A stretch of 35,739 bases of DNA from an uncultured Bacteroidota bacterium (GCA_903829015.1 CAIKOJ010000009.1:1-35739), one strand, 5' to 3'. Numbered from the stretch's first letter, positions 26,201 through 32,888 are shown. The notes: generated from the letters alone by a model not told the origin. Program-made: numbers and translations.

Positions 26201-27029
26201 CAGTATTCCGGGTTATGGCACCGTTACCTATACTGCGCCTTCGGGCTGCACCACCAGTGTACCTATTACCGTTAATCCGCTGCCGGGGCCAATCACGGGC
26301 AACTACAATATCTGCATAGGTATCACATCTACCCTTCGCGATACCATGGTTGGCGGCCGCTGGACAAGCAGCGCAACCACCATAGCTACTGTCGGGTCGG
26401 CAACCGGCACAGTGTCCGGTGTGTCAGCCGGCACTGCCTACATAACCTATACACTGCCCACAGGCTGTATCGTTGACACACCAATACACGTAATCCCTTC
26501 TCCGGCAGGCATTACCGGCTGGGGCGGCACCATTACTATTGGCACTTCAACCACCTACTCCAATGCCACACCCGGCGGACTATGGAGCTGCAGCAACCCA
26601 TCTATAGCGGCTATTGGGATTGGCAGTGGTACAGTTACCGGTTTAACAGCGGGCGTTGCAACTATCAGTTATACAGTTGGTTCGGGCTGTCCTGCAGTGC
26701 GCACCATTACAGTATCTGCACTGATAGGCACCAAGCCCGGCCACAATACACCGGCACTCACTGATATTACCATTGTACCCAACCCCAACCGCGGCACATT
26801 TGTGATCAAAGGCTCCCTGCAGTTCAATAATAAAATTGGCGAAACAGACGTACAGATAGAGGTAACCGATATGCTGGGAAGAACCATTCACACCCAAAAA
26901 GCAACAACTACCAACGGCGTACTGCGTTCTGAAATAACCCTGGATAACGCAATAGCTAATGGCGTGTACCTGCTACACCTGCGTACCGATGATACCCGCA
27001 GGGTGTTTCATATTACAGTAGAGAGATAA
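20289..27029 (+). CDS. Giant multi-domain T9SS-exported adhesin with Ig-like repeats
   Basis: A 2246-residue surface or secreted protein. Domains in order: signal peptide (1-22, ending LLNGQ); choice-of-anchor-L domain (about 25-260) with VFGSEEYGCC, YNDVFAFYISGPG, PCDTYHLKLAIADAGD and GGVFLKAGSLSS; Calx-beta-like region (about 265-385; FSIAGTAINGYDYATI); 23 Ig-like (BIG2-type) repeats of about 73 residues (387-2147); and a C-terminal T9SS type A sorting domain (about 2157-2246; IVPNPNRGTFVIKG, VTDMLGRTIH, GVYLLHLRTDD). One different 88-residue module (codons 23853-24116) interrupts the repeats after number 11. Almost every repeat has two cysteines (VCxG and GC), so a disulfide per domain is likely. 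It should cross the outer membrane by the T9SS, of which gldM/gldN are in this window. Adhesion or biofilm function is inference. Confidence 0.9.
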   Translation: MRQNLFSLFVLFLLFPALLNGQVTVAPGVSAATLVTKLVGSGVVIINPTINCTSNAYGTFSGPSSLSFDSGIVLTNGQAGTIGPAIGAFGPATGFASTNNTTAGDLQLTSLAASPTFDACILEFDFKPAGDTIKFNYVFGSEEYGCCVCSGYNDVFAFYISGPGFSGPTNMAIVPGTTVPVCINSVNCSTGSLCTAMGPGAPYCAHYVNNSTGTSITYYGMTTTMQAIAAVTPCDTYHLKLAIADAGDHILDGGVFLKAGSLSSTGTHITPLGLFPADTTIGAQFTVRGCSPGKFIFSRPSPTAAPLTIHFSIAGTAINGYDYATIADSVIIPPYATTDTLYITPLTVPPTGVKTVKLSISGTYTYTCGGSTTLVSDTVQLKIFDAISPITGPTNGCMGNFFPYTDSMGGGTWTSTSTSVCTIGSTSGIAYGVSTGVTVISYGYLPVCAVTKSVTINPIPAAITGGGLICVGTSTTLSCTTGGGYWARSNGNAFVGSLTGIVTGVSVGTDTISYIMPTGCKSVFVVTVNPIPVPISGTTVICDGTYTLLTDASAGGYWSSAAPGIAIIGSTTGMLTGTSAGITVITYTLSPGCFTTTSVTVNPVPLPISGPSHFCVGSSVTLTDPSSGGVWSTSTPGVITIGSLTGTVTGVGAGGVIVSYTLLMGCYTTTYFVTDPLPTPIAGVFTLCAGDTTILYSTPTGGSWSSSLPSVASIGTYSGDLAGISAGTTVISYTSPMGCSVSATATINPTPPAIAGSLAVCNGLTTTLTNSMSGGAWISSDPSIADIDASTGLVTGMSLGSAIISYIMPSGCYTWAMVTVNSAPLPITGPSALCAGRDTTLSDLVPGGTWSSSLTGIATVNPSTGVYHGVSSGIATITYSFGAGCLATYRVTINPAPAPIAGTMRICAGGSTTLTDPSLGGIWSSSTPTVASIGVTTGFVIGGSSGVATITYLASGCSTVATFTVNPNPGSIAGSNRVCPGTSTTLTNSFAGGTWTSSAPSVATIGSSSGLLTGVVVGVATVNYTLPTGCFVTKPVTVNPIPGAISGPSTVCIGVSITLTNATSGGTWSRSSANVSVGSLTGVVTGLIAGTTNITYTLPTGCYIVKPITINAAPGAITGTMSVCPGSTTTLSSITPGGTWTSATTSVATIGSATGLVSGILPGTTVIGYSLGSGCSISATVTVNPVPSLYAVTGGGSYCVGGTGLHIGLSGSVPGSTYQLYLGTFTIGAPLAGTGSSLDFGLQTGAGTYTVLATNALGCTRAMASSAVISINPGPTGIGGPSAVCLGAGAALTTTPAGGVWSSSAPLTASIGSATGLVTALAIGTTNITYTLPTGCYATKVITVTSAPGPIVGASSVCAGSATTFTDAVPGGIWSSPSVIISVGSVTGVVTGVSAGTATITYSLGSGCIVSKSLTVLVSPAAITGTLALCAGTSTTLRDATIGGTWGSGSTGIASIGSTTGTVTSSGTGTALISYTVGTCAATATITINPMPAAITGAATLCVSSTAPQSDITPGGTWSASSPYISIGSVSGIVTGISAGSAVITYSIAGCLATRTVTVVNTPAITGPTTVCAGANITLSGTGSGTWSSGSGTVASVGSLTGIVSGATVGVAVITFTTGTGCLATRNVTVTPGPSPISGSAAVCVGSTITLSTLTTGGTWSSSNVSVAAMGSAPGSVTGVAAGTAVISYVVGSGCVAVKPITVNALPAAIGGTTSVCIGYLTTLTNATPGGTWSCTATTIATVNPVSGIVGGVGAGSAVVTYTTGAGCTAITTVTVNTPPVPIVGPSVVCMGSSVTETDASTGGTWLSSNPVIATVGSLTGIVTGVNTGYTVISYTTGTGCVSAKIVTVNLPPPGISGTSRVCVGSSVTLTDPAVGGTWSSSNTSMATVGSVSGIVSGISGGIVTISYNVSVGCTATYPVTVNSVPPITGIRNLCAWSDTVTVHDATSGGLYSSTLVTVANLGSGNARVTSSIPGYGTVTYTAPSGCTTSVPITVNPLPGPITGNYNICIGITSTLRDTMVGGRWTSSATTIATVGSATGTVSGVSAGTAYITYTLPTGCIVDTPIHVIPSPAGITGWGGTITIGTSTTYSNATPGGLWSCSNPSIAAIGIGSGTVTGLTAGVATISYTVGSGCPAVRTITVSALIGTKPGHNTPALTDITIVPNPNRGTFVIKGSLQFNNKIGETDVQIEVTDMLGRTIHTQKATTTNGVLRSEITLDNAIANGVYLLHLRTDDTRRVFHITVER
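21447..26729 (+). repeat. 23 Ig-like coding repeats plus one inserted module
   Basis: Repeats of about 219 bp encode the pattern PITGPSxVCxGSSxTLTD, GGTWSSSxxSVATVGS, TGxVTGVSAGTATITYT and GCxxTxxVTVNP. Eleven units lie before and twelve after the 264-bp insert at 23853-24116 (protein motif GGGSYCVGGTG to GCTRAMASSAVISINP). DNA identity between units is modest, so they are old duplications. The last unit lacks the first cysteine. The unit count comes from manual alignment. Confidence 0.88.
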
Positions 27030-27420
27030 AAGATTTTTATAACCACATAAAAGTTGTTCCGAAAATTCATTCGGAGCTGCAAAGTATCTCTTCTGGCTGG
27101 CGGCCCTCCTGCAAGACCTGATTTCCATCCAGCTATTTCAATTGCCAGCGCAGCCAACTTATAAGGCTTCATTTCTGCAGAGCTTAATGGCACCAATAAT
27201 AGCTAAAAAAAGATGCCATTTTGCTGTCTAAAAAGGAGCCAACGATTCCATGCTCCCATTTGCATGGCTCAAAATACGCCCATCACTCCAATAACCTCAC
27301 TAACTGAAAACAGGGTTTCACTAACCCAAAACTGGCATTCCCTTACCAGCAGCCTCTGCCCATTCCGGCCGTGCGTATTCTTGCATTGCAATATAAAGAA
27401 CTACATAACGCCGAAAAATC
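27030..27420. other. 391-bp gap between the adhesin gene and the polyamine-like cluster
   Basis: No convincing gene, RNA or strong terminator is seen. A weak 6-bp hairpin (27058-27063 with 27070-27075) follows the adhesin stop but has no T-run. A 62-codon minus-strand frame (27008-27196) has no family resemblance I recognise. No clear TAnnTTTG box was found before ATG 27421. The promoter of the following operon is expected somewhere here. Confidence 0.5.
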
Positions 27421-28173
27421 ATGTTCTACTCTTACAACGAATTCAAAGCCATCGAAAACCAGCAATCCCCTTATGCCAAAGAGGTTTTCGCCGAACTAAT
27501 ACAGAATATTACCAACCCCGAGTTCCCATGTTACTATGCCAAAAGAGTAATTCCCAAAAACAGCCTCTACGTTTCTTTTATTGAAAATTTCGAAAACAGA
27601 CAGGCAATGTTTAAGCAGGCTATGAAAGCCTTCATGCAATATGCCGAAATCGAAAGAGAATGTGACCCCTACCGTGTTTTTGTGCTATCCTTCAAGGTTG
27701 AAACAACGTCCTGGGAAGAGGACAATGCCCTTATGTATGATTTCATGCACTACCTAAATCAGCACGATCCCGAACCATGGTTCGAAGAAATGCCAACTGA
27801 CACCAACGATCCGCTTTGGTCTCTTTCTTTCATGGGCATGCCATGGTTTTTCAACCTCAATTCTCCAAATAACACACATCGCAAAAGCCGCAACGTAACC
27901 AACACATTCTCGCTGGTCCTCCAGCGCACAGATAGCTTCGAACAATTACTCAGAAAAGAACTGGCAGACGAAGTAAGAGAAAAACAAAGAATAATAATCC
28001 GCAAGGAAATAAGAAAAAGGATTGGCATCTACGATGGCCAGTCCGTATCTCCATCACTTGCCGGCGAAGCCGACAATTACAATAATCTGGAGTGGATACA
28101 GTTTCATCTACCCGACCTGAACTCCCAAAAACCACAGGCAACCTGCCCTTTTAAACACTTCGCACAACCATAA
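27421..28173 (+). CDS. YqcI/YcgG-family protein (possible heme-dependent N-hydroxylase)
   Basis: The 250-residue product matches the YqcI/YcgG family (PF08892). Features are FPCYYAKRVIPKNSLYVSFIE (about 38-58), SFMGMPWFFNLNSP followed by RKSRNVTNTFSLVLQ (about 137-168), an FEQLL helix, IYDGQSVSPSLAGEADN, and the C-terminal CPF. Characterised members, DcsA in D-cycloserine and GntA in guanitoxin biosynthesis, are heme-dependent N-hydroxylases of arginine or a guanidino compound. Whether this protein binds heme or hydroxylates is inference. It is the first of four co-directional genes (gaps 31, 11 and 45 nt) ending in an AdoMet decarboxylase-spermidine synthase fusion, which suggests a small basic substrate such as arginine, agmatine or a polyamine. 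No signal peptide, so cytoplasmic. Confidence 0.72.
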   Translation: MFYSYNEFKAIENQQSPYAKEVFAELIQNITNPEFPCYYAKRVIPKNSLYVSFIENFENRQAMFKQAMKAFMQYAEIERECDPYRVFVLSFKVETTSWEEDNALMYDFMHYLNQHDPEPWFEEMPTDTNDPLWSLSFMGMPWFFNLNSPNNTHRKSRNVTNTFSLVLQRTDSFEQLLRKELADEVREKQRIIIRKEIRKRIGIYDGQSVSPSLAGEADNYNNLEWIQFHLPDLNSQKPQATCPFKHFAQP

Positions 28174-28204
28174 AGCAAATCCATAACTATCACAAAACAA
28201 ATTT

Positions 28205-28894
28205 ATGACACCAACGTCAAATATCACTTTCAGCTATTACCAACCATCGGAATACAGCAAATTCAGATCACTCATGCAACTCTGCTTTTCCGATATGGGC
28301 GGCGAGTATGCAAGCGAGGAAGAAATGACGTTGCTCTCCGACCTATACCCAAGAGGTCAGATAATGGCGTATGATAATGACGTGCTCATCGGTGCAGTTA
28401 TATCGCGTATAGTACCCTACGAGTCATTCAATAAGGCACATACACAAGCCGAGATCCTGGATCTGAGCAGATACATAAACGATGCAATTATAGGCAACGC
28501 CCTCTACGGACTTGACATATTCGTGCATCCCGACTACAGAACGATCAAACTGGGCAACACCCTGTACAGCAAATTGATAACTGAATTTACTTCCGACAAT
28601 TTCACTGATTTCCTCGGGGCTTCAAGAGTATCTGGCTACGGTAAGTACAAGTCTGAAATGTCTCTTGAAACCTATGTAGAAAAGGTACGACTTCGGGAAA
28701 TAAAAGACGGAGCACTTAGTTTTCATTTTTACAATGGTATGGTCGTATTCGATGTGATGTATGACTTCAACATAGGCGATACTGCATCATCGGGTTGCGG
28801 TGTAGCAATGGGCTACACCAATCTCAACTACAATCCACTTCAGCCGGTATTCTCTGAAAGACAGAAACAACTCACCTCATTATTGGTGCATTAA
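28205..28894 (+). CDS. GNAT acetyltransferase of the nitrilase-associated type (stand-alone)
   Basis: The 229-residue GNAT has the features of the acetyltransferase domain that is usually the N-terminal half of GNAT/carbon-nitrogen hydrolase fusions. These are PRGQIMAYDNDVLIGAVISR, ALYGLDIFVHPDYRTIKLGNTLYSKL (acetyl-CoA site, about 99-124), FLGASRVSGYGKYKSEMSLETYVEKV (about 139-164), and the distal ALSFHFYNGM and ASSGCGV. Here no hydrolase follows. The acetyl-CoA loop is RTIKLGN rather than RxxGxG, so cofactor binding may be changed. It is clearly related to the N-terminal half of the next gene, which begins 11 nt after this stop, so the pair probably arose by tandem duplication. It probably acylates an intermediate of the pathway; the substrate is unknown. 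Confidence 0.75.
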   Translation: MTPTSNITFSYYQPSEYSKFRSLMQLCFSDMGGEYASEEEMTLLSDLYPRGQIMAYDNDVLIGAVISRIVPYESFNKAHTQAEILDLSRYINDAIIGNALYGLDIFVHPDYRTIKLGNTLYSKLITEFTSDNFTDFLGASRVSGYGKYKSEMSLETYVEKVRLREIKDGALSFHFYNGMVVFDVMYDFNIGDTASSGCGVAMGYTNLNYNPLQPVFSERQKQLTSLLVH

Positions 28895-28905
28895 AATAGC
28901 TATAC

Positions 28906-30273
28906 ATGATCAGCATAAGGCAATACGAAGAATCAGATTATAAGGGGGTTATAGCCCTGTTCGATGACGCATACTCAGGCATGGAAACAAATTATGCAAG
29001 CCCCGAAGAACTGCAAAAACTATCCGAATGCTTCGCTGAAGGGCAGCTAATGGCAACTATTGGCAACGAAATCGTCGGACTCATATTGAGCCTTCCGGTT
29101 AGTTACAATAAAGTCACTGCCGCTCCTTGCATGGCTGAGTTATACAACCCTTCTTTATTCAAAATACTTGCGCAGGATGCCGACAGTCTTTTTGCTTTGG
29201 AAATACTGGTAAGAACTGACCACCAGAGAAAAGGAATTGGTAAACTCTTAAATAATGCTATCAACAATATCCTGAAAACAAACAATTTCAAGGCTTTTAT
29301 TGGTGTATCACGTCTTTCCGGCTACAGCCAGCATCAGGAGAAGCTCTCAGCAACAGACTATATAGAAAAAGTAAAATCAGGTCATCTGTCCGATCCTTCC
29401 TTAAGCTACAATATCAGCAACAACATGATGCCGCAAAAAGCCATTACCAATTACTTCGAAGCTGACAAAGCATCAGGCGGATACGGGGCGCTGGTTATTC
29501 AACCCAACCCTCAATATAGCGAAACACCAATTGAACAGTTTTTCGCAGGCGACACCAACTTTGTAAAACTGCCCGATGAAAGCCTGCTATCGAAGGAAGA
29601 AAGACACTCAATACTTACTACACTCAAACAAACCGGTTTCACTTTCGAGCACAATGGCTATCCATCCTGCTGGGGCAAAGCATTCGAGAACTACTCCACC
29701 ATGGAAGCCTATCTCAAACCAGAGGCATCAGACGAAACCATTTCCAATCTCTGCAAACCAATTCTCTCCAGAATAGATGCTCTACTAAAAAAACAAGGTC
29801 TTGCCGTTTCTGTACTTACCGACAGCAAAACCGGCACTAGCTACACCGCAGGAGATTTCAGACATGCGTTGATAGAGCCAAAACAAACCATACTTCACCT
29901 CGACGATCTACGTATCGACGGCTCTGCAAAACCAGACTTCGAATTACCTGAAGAACTGAAGGGCAATTACCACCAATATTCAATACTGATGCTGCTTGCC
30001 GATGAAGGAGCAAAAGCAACCTTACGCATTTACAACAAACAATACACCTCTGCCGACAACCAATTCGTTATGCCAAACGGCTGGCAATTCTCTGATGATG
30101 TAGTCTCCAACACCAGCTACGTCGAGTTTCAGCCGAAGGCGGGCGACGCATTCATCATGAACAATCATTGCTATCACGATGTCATAGGCGGCGACGTTGC
30201 ATCGACTTGGTGGCTATACAGCACCTACGTGCTACACATTCCCGAAACAAACCAAGCTTTTTTATACATCTGA
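28906..30273 (+). CDS. GNAT domain fused to a putative 2OG/Fe(II) oxygenase-like domain
   Basis: A 455-residue fusion. Residues 1-205 are a GNAT with a complete acetyl-CoA motif (EILVRTDHQRKGIGKLL, about 99-115) and the GVSRLSGYSQHQEKLSATDYIEKV block shared with the preceding gene. Residues about 215-455 resemble a double-stranded beta-helix oxygenase. H331-L-D333 (TILHLDDLRIDG) looks like the HxD iron motif. A distal histidine follows in GDAFIMNNHCYHDVIGG (H421 or H424), preceded by strands such as QYSILMLLADEGAKATLRI. The arginine that usually binds 2-oxoglutarate about ten residues after the distal His is not obvious, so the co-substrate is uncertain. This C-terminal domain takes the place held by a carbon-nitrogen hydrolase in typical GNAT fusions. 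Acylation plus hydroxylation of one substrate is the simplest reading. Confidence 0.65.
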   Translation: MISIRQYEESDYKGVIALFDDAYSGMETNYASPEELQKLSECFAEGQLMATIGNEIVGLILSLPVSYNKVTAAPCMAELYNPSLFKILAQDADSLFALEILVRTDHQRKGIGKLLNNAINNILKTNNFKAFIGVSRLSGYSQHQEKLSATDYIEKVKSGHLSDPSLSYNISNNMMPQKAITNYFEADKASGGYGALVIQPNPQYSETPIEQFFAGDTNFVKLPDESLLSKEERHSILTTLKQTGFTFEHNGYPSCWGKAFENYSTMEAYLKPEASDETISNLCKPILSRIDALLKKQGLAVSVLTDSKTGTSYTAGDFRHALIEPKQTILHLDDLRIDGSAKPDFELPEELKGNYHQYSILMLLADEGAKATLRIYNKQYTSADNQFVMPNGWQFSDDVVSNTSYVEFQPKAGDAFIMNNHCYHDVIGGDVASTWWLYSTYVLHIPETNQAFLYI

Positions 30274-30318
30274 TCTTTCACAAAAAATTCTTTTATCATC
30301 ATCTAAATCACACAAATT

Positions 30319-31599
30319 ATGCACACACTCGGAATTCAGATTTTAGCAGAGTACTACGAATGTTCAGCCGAACTTTTAAGTGACGTTTCCTTCGTCGAAA
30401 ACATGTTGCTTCAGGCAGCCGAAGAGATGCAGGCAACCGTCATTACATCAGCCTTTCATCACTTTTCACCCATGGGCGTCTCTGGCGTAGTAGTTATTCA
30501 GGAAAGCCATATTGCTATACACACATGGCCTGAATACCAGTATGCCGCTATCGACATTTTTACGTGCGGTACCGAGCTGCAACCTATTAAAGCATACAAG
30601 TACCTGCTCAAGGCACTGAAAGCATCAAACGGATCTATGATGGAATTACTGCGTGGTCACAAGTCGCTTATGCCTGCCGGTGCCGAGGCACCACCGTTCA
30701 GCGAAGATGCTGTTACACCGGTATTTCACCGCAATGTATGGTTTACTGAGCGCAACAACGGCATGGCATTTTCTCTGCGTCACAAAGGAAATGTGCTGCA
30801 CAACAAGCGTTCCGATTTCCAAAAAGTACAGATGTACGACACTTACGAATACGGCAAAATGTTGGTACTCGATGAGAAGATCATGACCACCGAAAGAGAT
30901 GAATTTGCATACCACGAAATGGTTTCCCACGTTCCATTGCTTGTTCATCCAAATCCTAAACGAGTACTGGTAATAGGTGGCGGCGATGGCGGCACAGCAC
31001 GCGAGGTGCTCAAACACAATTCGGTAGAAGAGGTAGTTGTAGTAGAGATTGATGGCGATGTGGTAACAGTTTGTCAGGAACACCTGCCTGGCCTTGCCGA
31101 CGCCTTCTCTGATAGTCGTGTAACCCTAAAAATAGAAGATGGCATTGCTTGGCTGAAAAAACAGGAGAGTGATCAATTCGATGTGATCATCGTCGACTCT
31201 ACAGACCCTGAAGGTCCAGCCGAAGGCTTGTTTGGCAATTCGTTCTACGAAGATGTGTATCGCACACTGAATGAGAACGGCATAGTAGTGGTACAGGGCG
31301 AATCACCCATGTTCAACCAAAGTACATTCCAGGCTATACGCCAGTGCCATGCAGGCATATTCGGTCCAGAGAACGTACATACCTATCTTGTTCATATCCC
31401 TACCTACCCATCGGGCATGTGGAGCTTCGGCTATGCGTCAAAGGGTCTGCATCCCACTCTCGACCTCGATGAAAACAGAGTAACAAAATTCTGCAATCAG
31501 CATCCGCTCAAATATTACAACCCAGGCATTCATAAGTCTGCATTTGTGCTGCCAAACTTTGTAAAAGAAATGGTAGACACCGAACCATTGTATGCATAA
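30319..31599 (+). CDS. speDE: S-adenosylmethionine decarboxylase-spermidine synthase fusion
   Basis: A 426-residue two-domain enzyme. Residues 1-118 are a bacterial pyruvoyl AdoMet decarboxylase. E62-S63 in VVVIQESH is the self-cleavage site that creates the pyruvoyl group, H68 (IAIHTWPEY) and C83 (IFTCG) are the processing and catalytic residues, and numbering equals that of Thermotoga maritima SpeD. After a linker of about 18 residues, residues 137-426 form a full aminopropyltransferase: WFTERNNGMAFS, EYGKMLVLDEKIMTTERDEFAYHEM, GGGDGG (220-225, decarboxylated-AdoMet site) and the catalytic VDSTDP (D293/D296). The fusion makes decarboxylated AdoMet and uses it on a diamine acceptor, usually putrescine to spermidine. 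No putrescine-forming gene lies nearby. All key residues are intact. Confidence 0.93.
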   Translation: MHTLGIQILAEYYECSAELLSDVSFVENMLLQAAEEMQATVITSAFHHFSPMGVSGVVVIQESHIAIHTWPEYQYAAIDIFTCGTELQPIKAYKYLLKALKASNGSMMELLRGHKSLMPAGAEAPPFSEDAVTPVFHRNVWFTERNNGMAFSLRHKGNVLHNKRSDFQKVQMYDTYEYGKMLVLDEKIMTTERDEFAYHEMVSHVPLLVHPNPKRVLVIGGGDGGTAREVLKHNSVEEVVVVEIDGDVVTVCQEHLPGLADAFSDSRVTLKIEDGIAWLKKQESDQFDVIIVDSTDPEGPAEGLFGNSFYEDVYRTLNENGIVVVQGESPMFNQSTFQAIRQCHAGIFGPENVHTYLVHIPTYPSGMWSFGYASKGLHPTLDLDENRVTKFCNQHPLKYYNPGIHKSAFVLPNFVKEMVDTEPLYA

Positions 31600-31711
31600 T
31601 TAAATAGCCATTGAATTCGCTAATGCAGCCAGAAAACATCTCTTGCACAAAATCTTACCGAGGCTGACTGCGGATTGCAAAGCAATAAAAACAATGATTG
31701 AAAAACTGCGT

Positions 31712-31738
31712 CCGGCTGGCACTTCGTGTGCCAGCCGG
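31712..31738. terminator. Strong hairpin between convergent genes
   Basis: A perfect 11-bp GC-rich stem (31712-31722 with 31728-31738) around a 5-nt TTCGT loop, in the 243-bp gap between the speDE fusion and a convergent gene. On the plus strand no T-run follows; on the minus strand a TTTTT run starts about six bases after the stem. It probably ends transcription of the minus-strand gene and may stall both. No other feature is seen in the gap. Confidence 0.6.
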
Positions 31739-31842
31739 GTAAGTGTAAGTGATACTACTACCTTAACTGCCGCGCCTTTAGTTGATTTGTGTTACAGCAG
31801 TAATGCGGGTATATCCAATATTGGTGCGGTGTTTGGAGGCTG

Positions 31843-32751
31843 CTATTTCGGATTCTTTTCCTTGTACTTAAACACAACAGTGCGGTTCACAGCATGGCCA
31901 TCAGATTTTACTATGACCTCGCAATTCAGGAAGTTGCGGAAGGTAAATTCATATATCGGGCACTCCGGATTGGTGAATAAGAACTGATTGCGCGCTATTA
32001 GTCTTTTAATAAATGGAACCTTGCCGGCAATGGTAATTTTTTCAGCAGTACCTACCGGTAATGCACGAAAACACTCAGGCGCCACATTCCCACTTTTCTC
32101 CTCAAATTTCTTGGTCACCTTCCACTCCGGAAAATAAACCGAACGCTCCTTCAGTTTCCCATTTTCAGCATAATAGAAATTCTCTACGTGCACCACATCC
32201 CTGTTGTTGTCATTCAGCCTTACTTCCTTATACTTTACGTTCTTCTTGTTAAAGTACTCCTTGGTATAGAACTCAATTCTCCCGTTAAAATAAGAGCATT
32301 CACTTGCTACCACTTCACCCGTCTTTTTGTCGGTCGTATAGTCGCAAGTCTTTCTGTAGGTGTTGCCATTCACCTTGTTATCTTCAAAATGGTAGGTTTT
32401 CCTGCGCTTATCATCATATTTCCACTCATTCATTACCATCAGGTTGTCATCCTTATATTCCTCCGTTCTTGCTATCAGCTTGCTTTCATTAAAATACTGC
32501 ACCTTTTTATAGATTGACCTATCCCGCATAGGGAAAGTAACAGTAAGTGTCACCAGGCTATCGGGCGATATGAATATCATAGCGCTATCAGTCATCGTCA
32601 GTTTAGAAGTATCGTTGGCTGCGTATGCGTAGGTGTACTGGTGTATCAAAGTAGCCGTCTGGTAGGTATTCCAGCCTCCCTTAAATGTAGACTGAGCCTG
32701 TAAATTATAATGAAACGTAAGTAAGAGAATAACGAATAAAATTTTGTTCAT
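31843..32751 (-). CDS. Secreted protein, unknown function
   Basis: Not recognised. The 302-residue product has a signal peptide (MNKILFVILLLTFHYNLQAQ). The middle of the chain has a loose repeating pattern of Tyr, Lys and Asn strands (KKVQYFNESKLIARTEEY, MNEWKYDDKRRKTYHFED, ENFYYAENGKLKERSVYF). It resembles the antitoxin- or MORN-like beta-hairpin repeats common in Bacteroidota secreted proteins. The C-terminal part contains two Cys near NPECPIYEFTFRNFLNCEVIV. It is monocistronic, with the hairpin at 31712-31738 downstream. The gld operon terminator separates it from the genes upstream. Confidence 0.65.
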   Translation of the reverse strand: MNKILFVILLLTFHYNLQAQSTFKGGWNTYQTATLIHQYTYAYAANDTSKLTMTDSAMIFISPDSLVTLTVTFPMRDRSIYKKVQYFNESKLIARTEEYKDDNLMVMNEWKYDDKRRKTYHFEDNKVNGNTYRKTCDYTTDKKTGEVVASECSYFNGRIEFYTKEYFNKKNVKYKEVRLNDNNRDVVHVENFYYAENGKLKERSVYFPEWKVTKKFEEKSGNVAPECFRALPVGTAEKITIAGKVPFIKRLIARNQFLFTNPECPIYEFTFRNFLNCEVIVKSDGHAVNRTVVFKYKEKNPK

Positions 32752-32888
32752 TATCGTTCAGAGAATTTAGCGTACAAAATAGGCAACCACTGCAGCAGCA
32801 ACAATTTTATTTAGTAACATCATGTGCATTGCACAGTTACGGGCTTTCTCAACAGTGGGTGCCACCATTACAAAACACCCCCTACTTC

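Noticed and set aside
21447-26729. CRISPR-like or satellite appearance of the regular repeat array
   Set aside because: The units are about 219 bp, fully coding, diverged at DNA level and have no identical short repeats with spacers.
20996-26887. Many long open frames on the minus strand and in other plus frames within the adhesin gene
   Set aside because: They recur with the repeat period and have repetitive, low-complexity products; the main frame carries signal peptide, domains and sorting signal.
27058-27075. Hairpin after the adhesin gene as a terminator
   Set aside because: Only 6 bp of stem and no T-run.
27008-27196. 62-codon minus-strand frame containing GLAGGPPARRDTLQ
   Set aside because: It overlaps the end of the adhesin gene, is short, and has no recognisable start context or family; kept only as a note for the gap.
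27213-27584. 123-codon plus-strand frame before and over the YqcI/YcgG gene
   Set aside because: It overlaps the well-supported YqcI/YcgG start in another frame and its translation has no domain-like features.
31643-31987. 114-codon plus-strand frame after speDE
   Set aside because: It contains the strong hairpin at 31712-31738, overlaps the convergent secreted-protein gene by 145 bp, and its product resembles no family.
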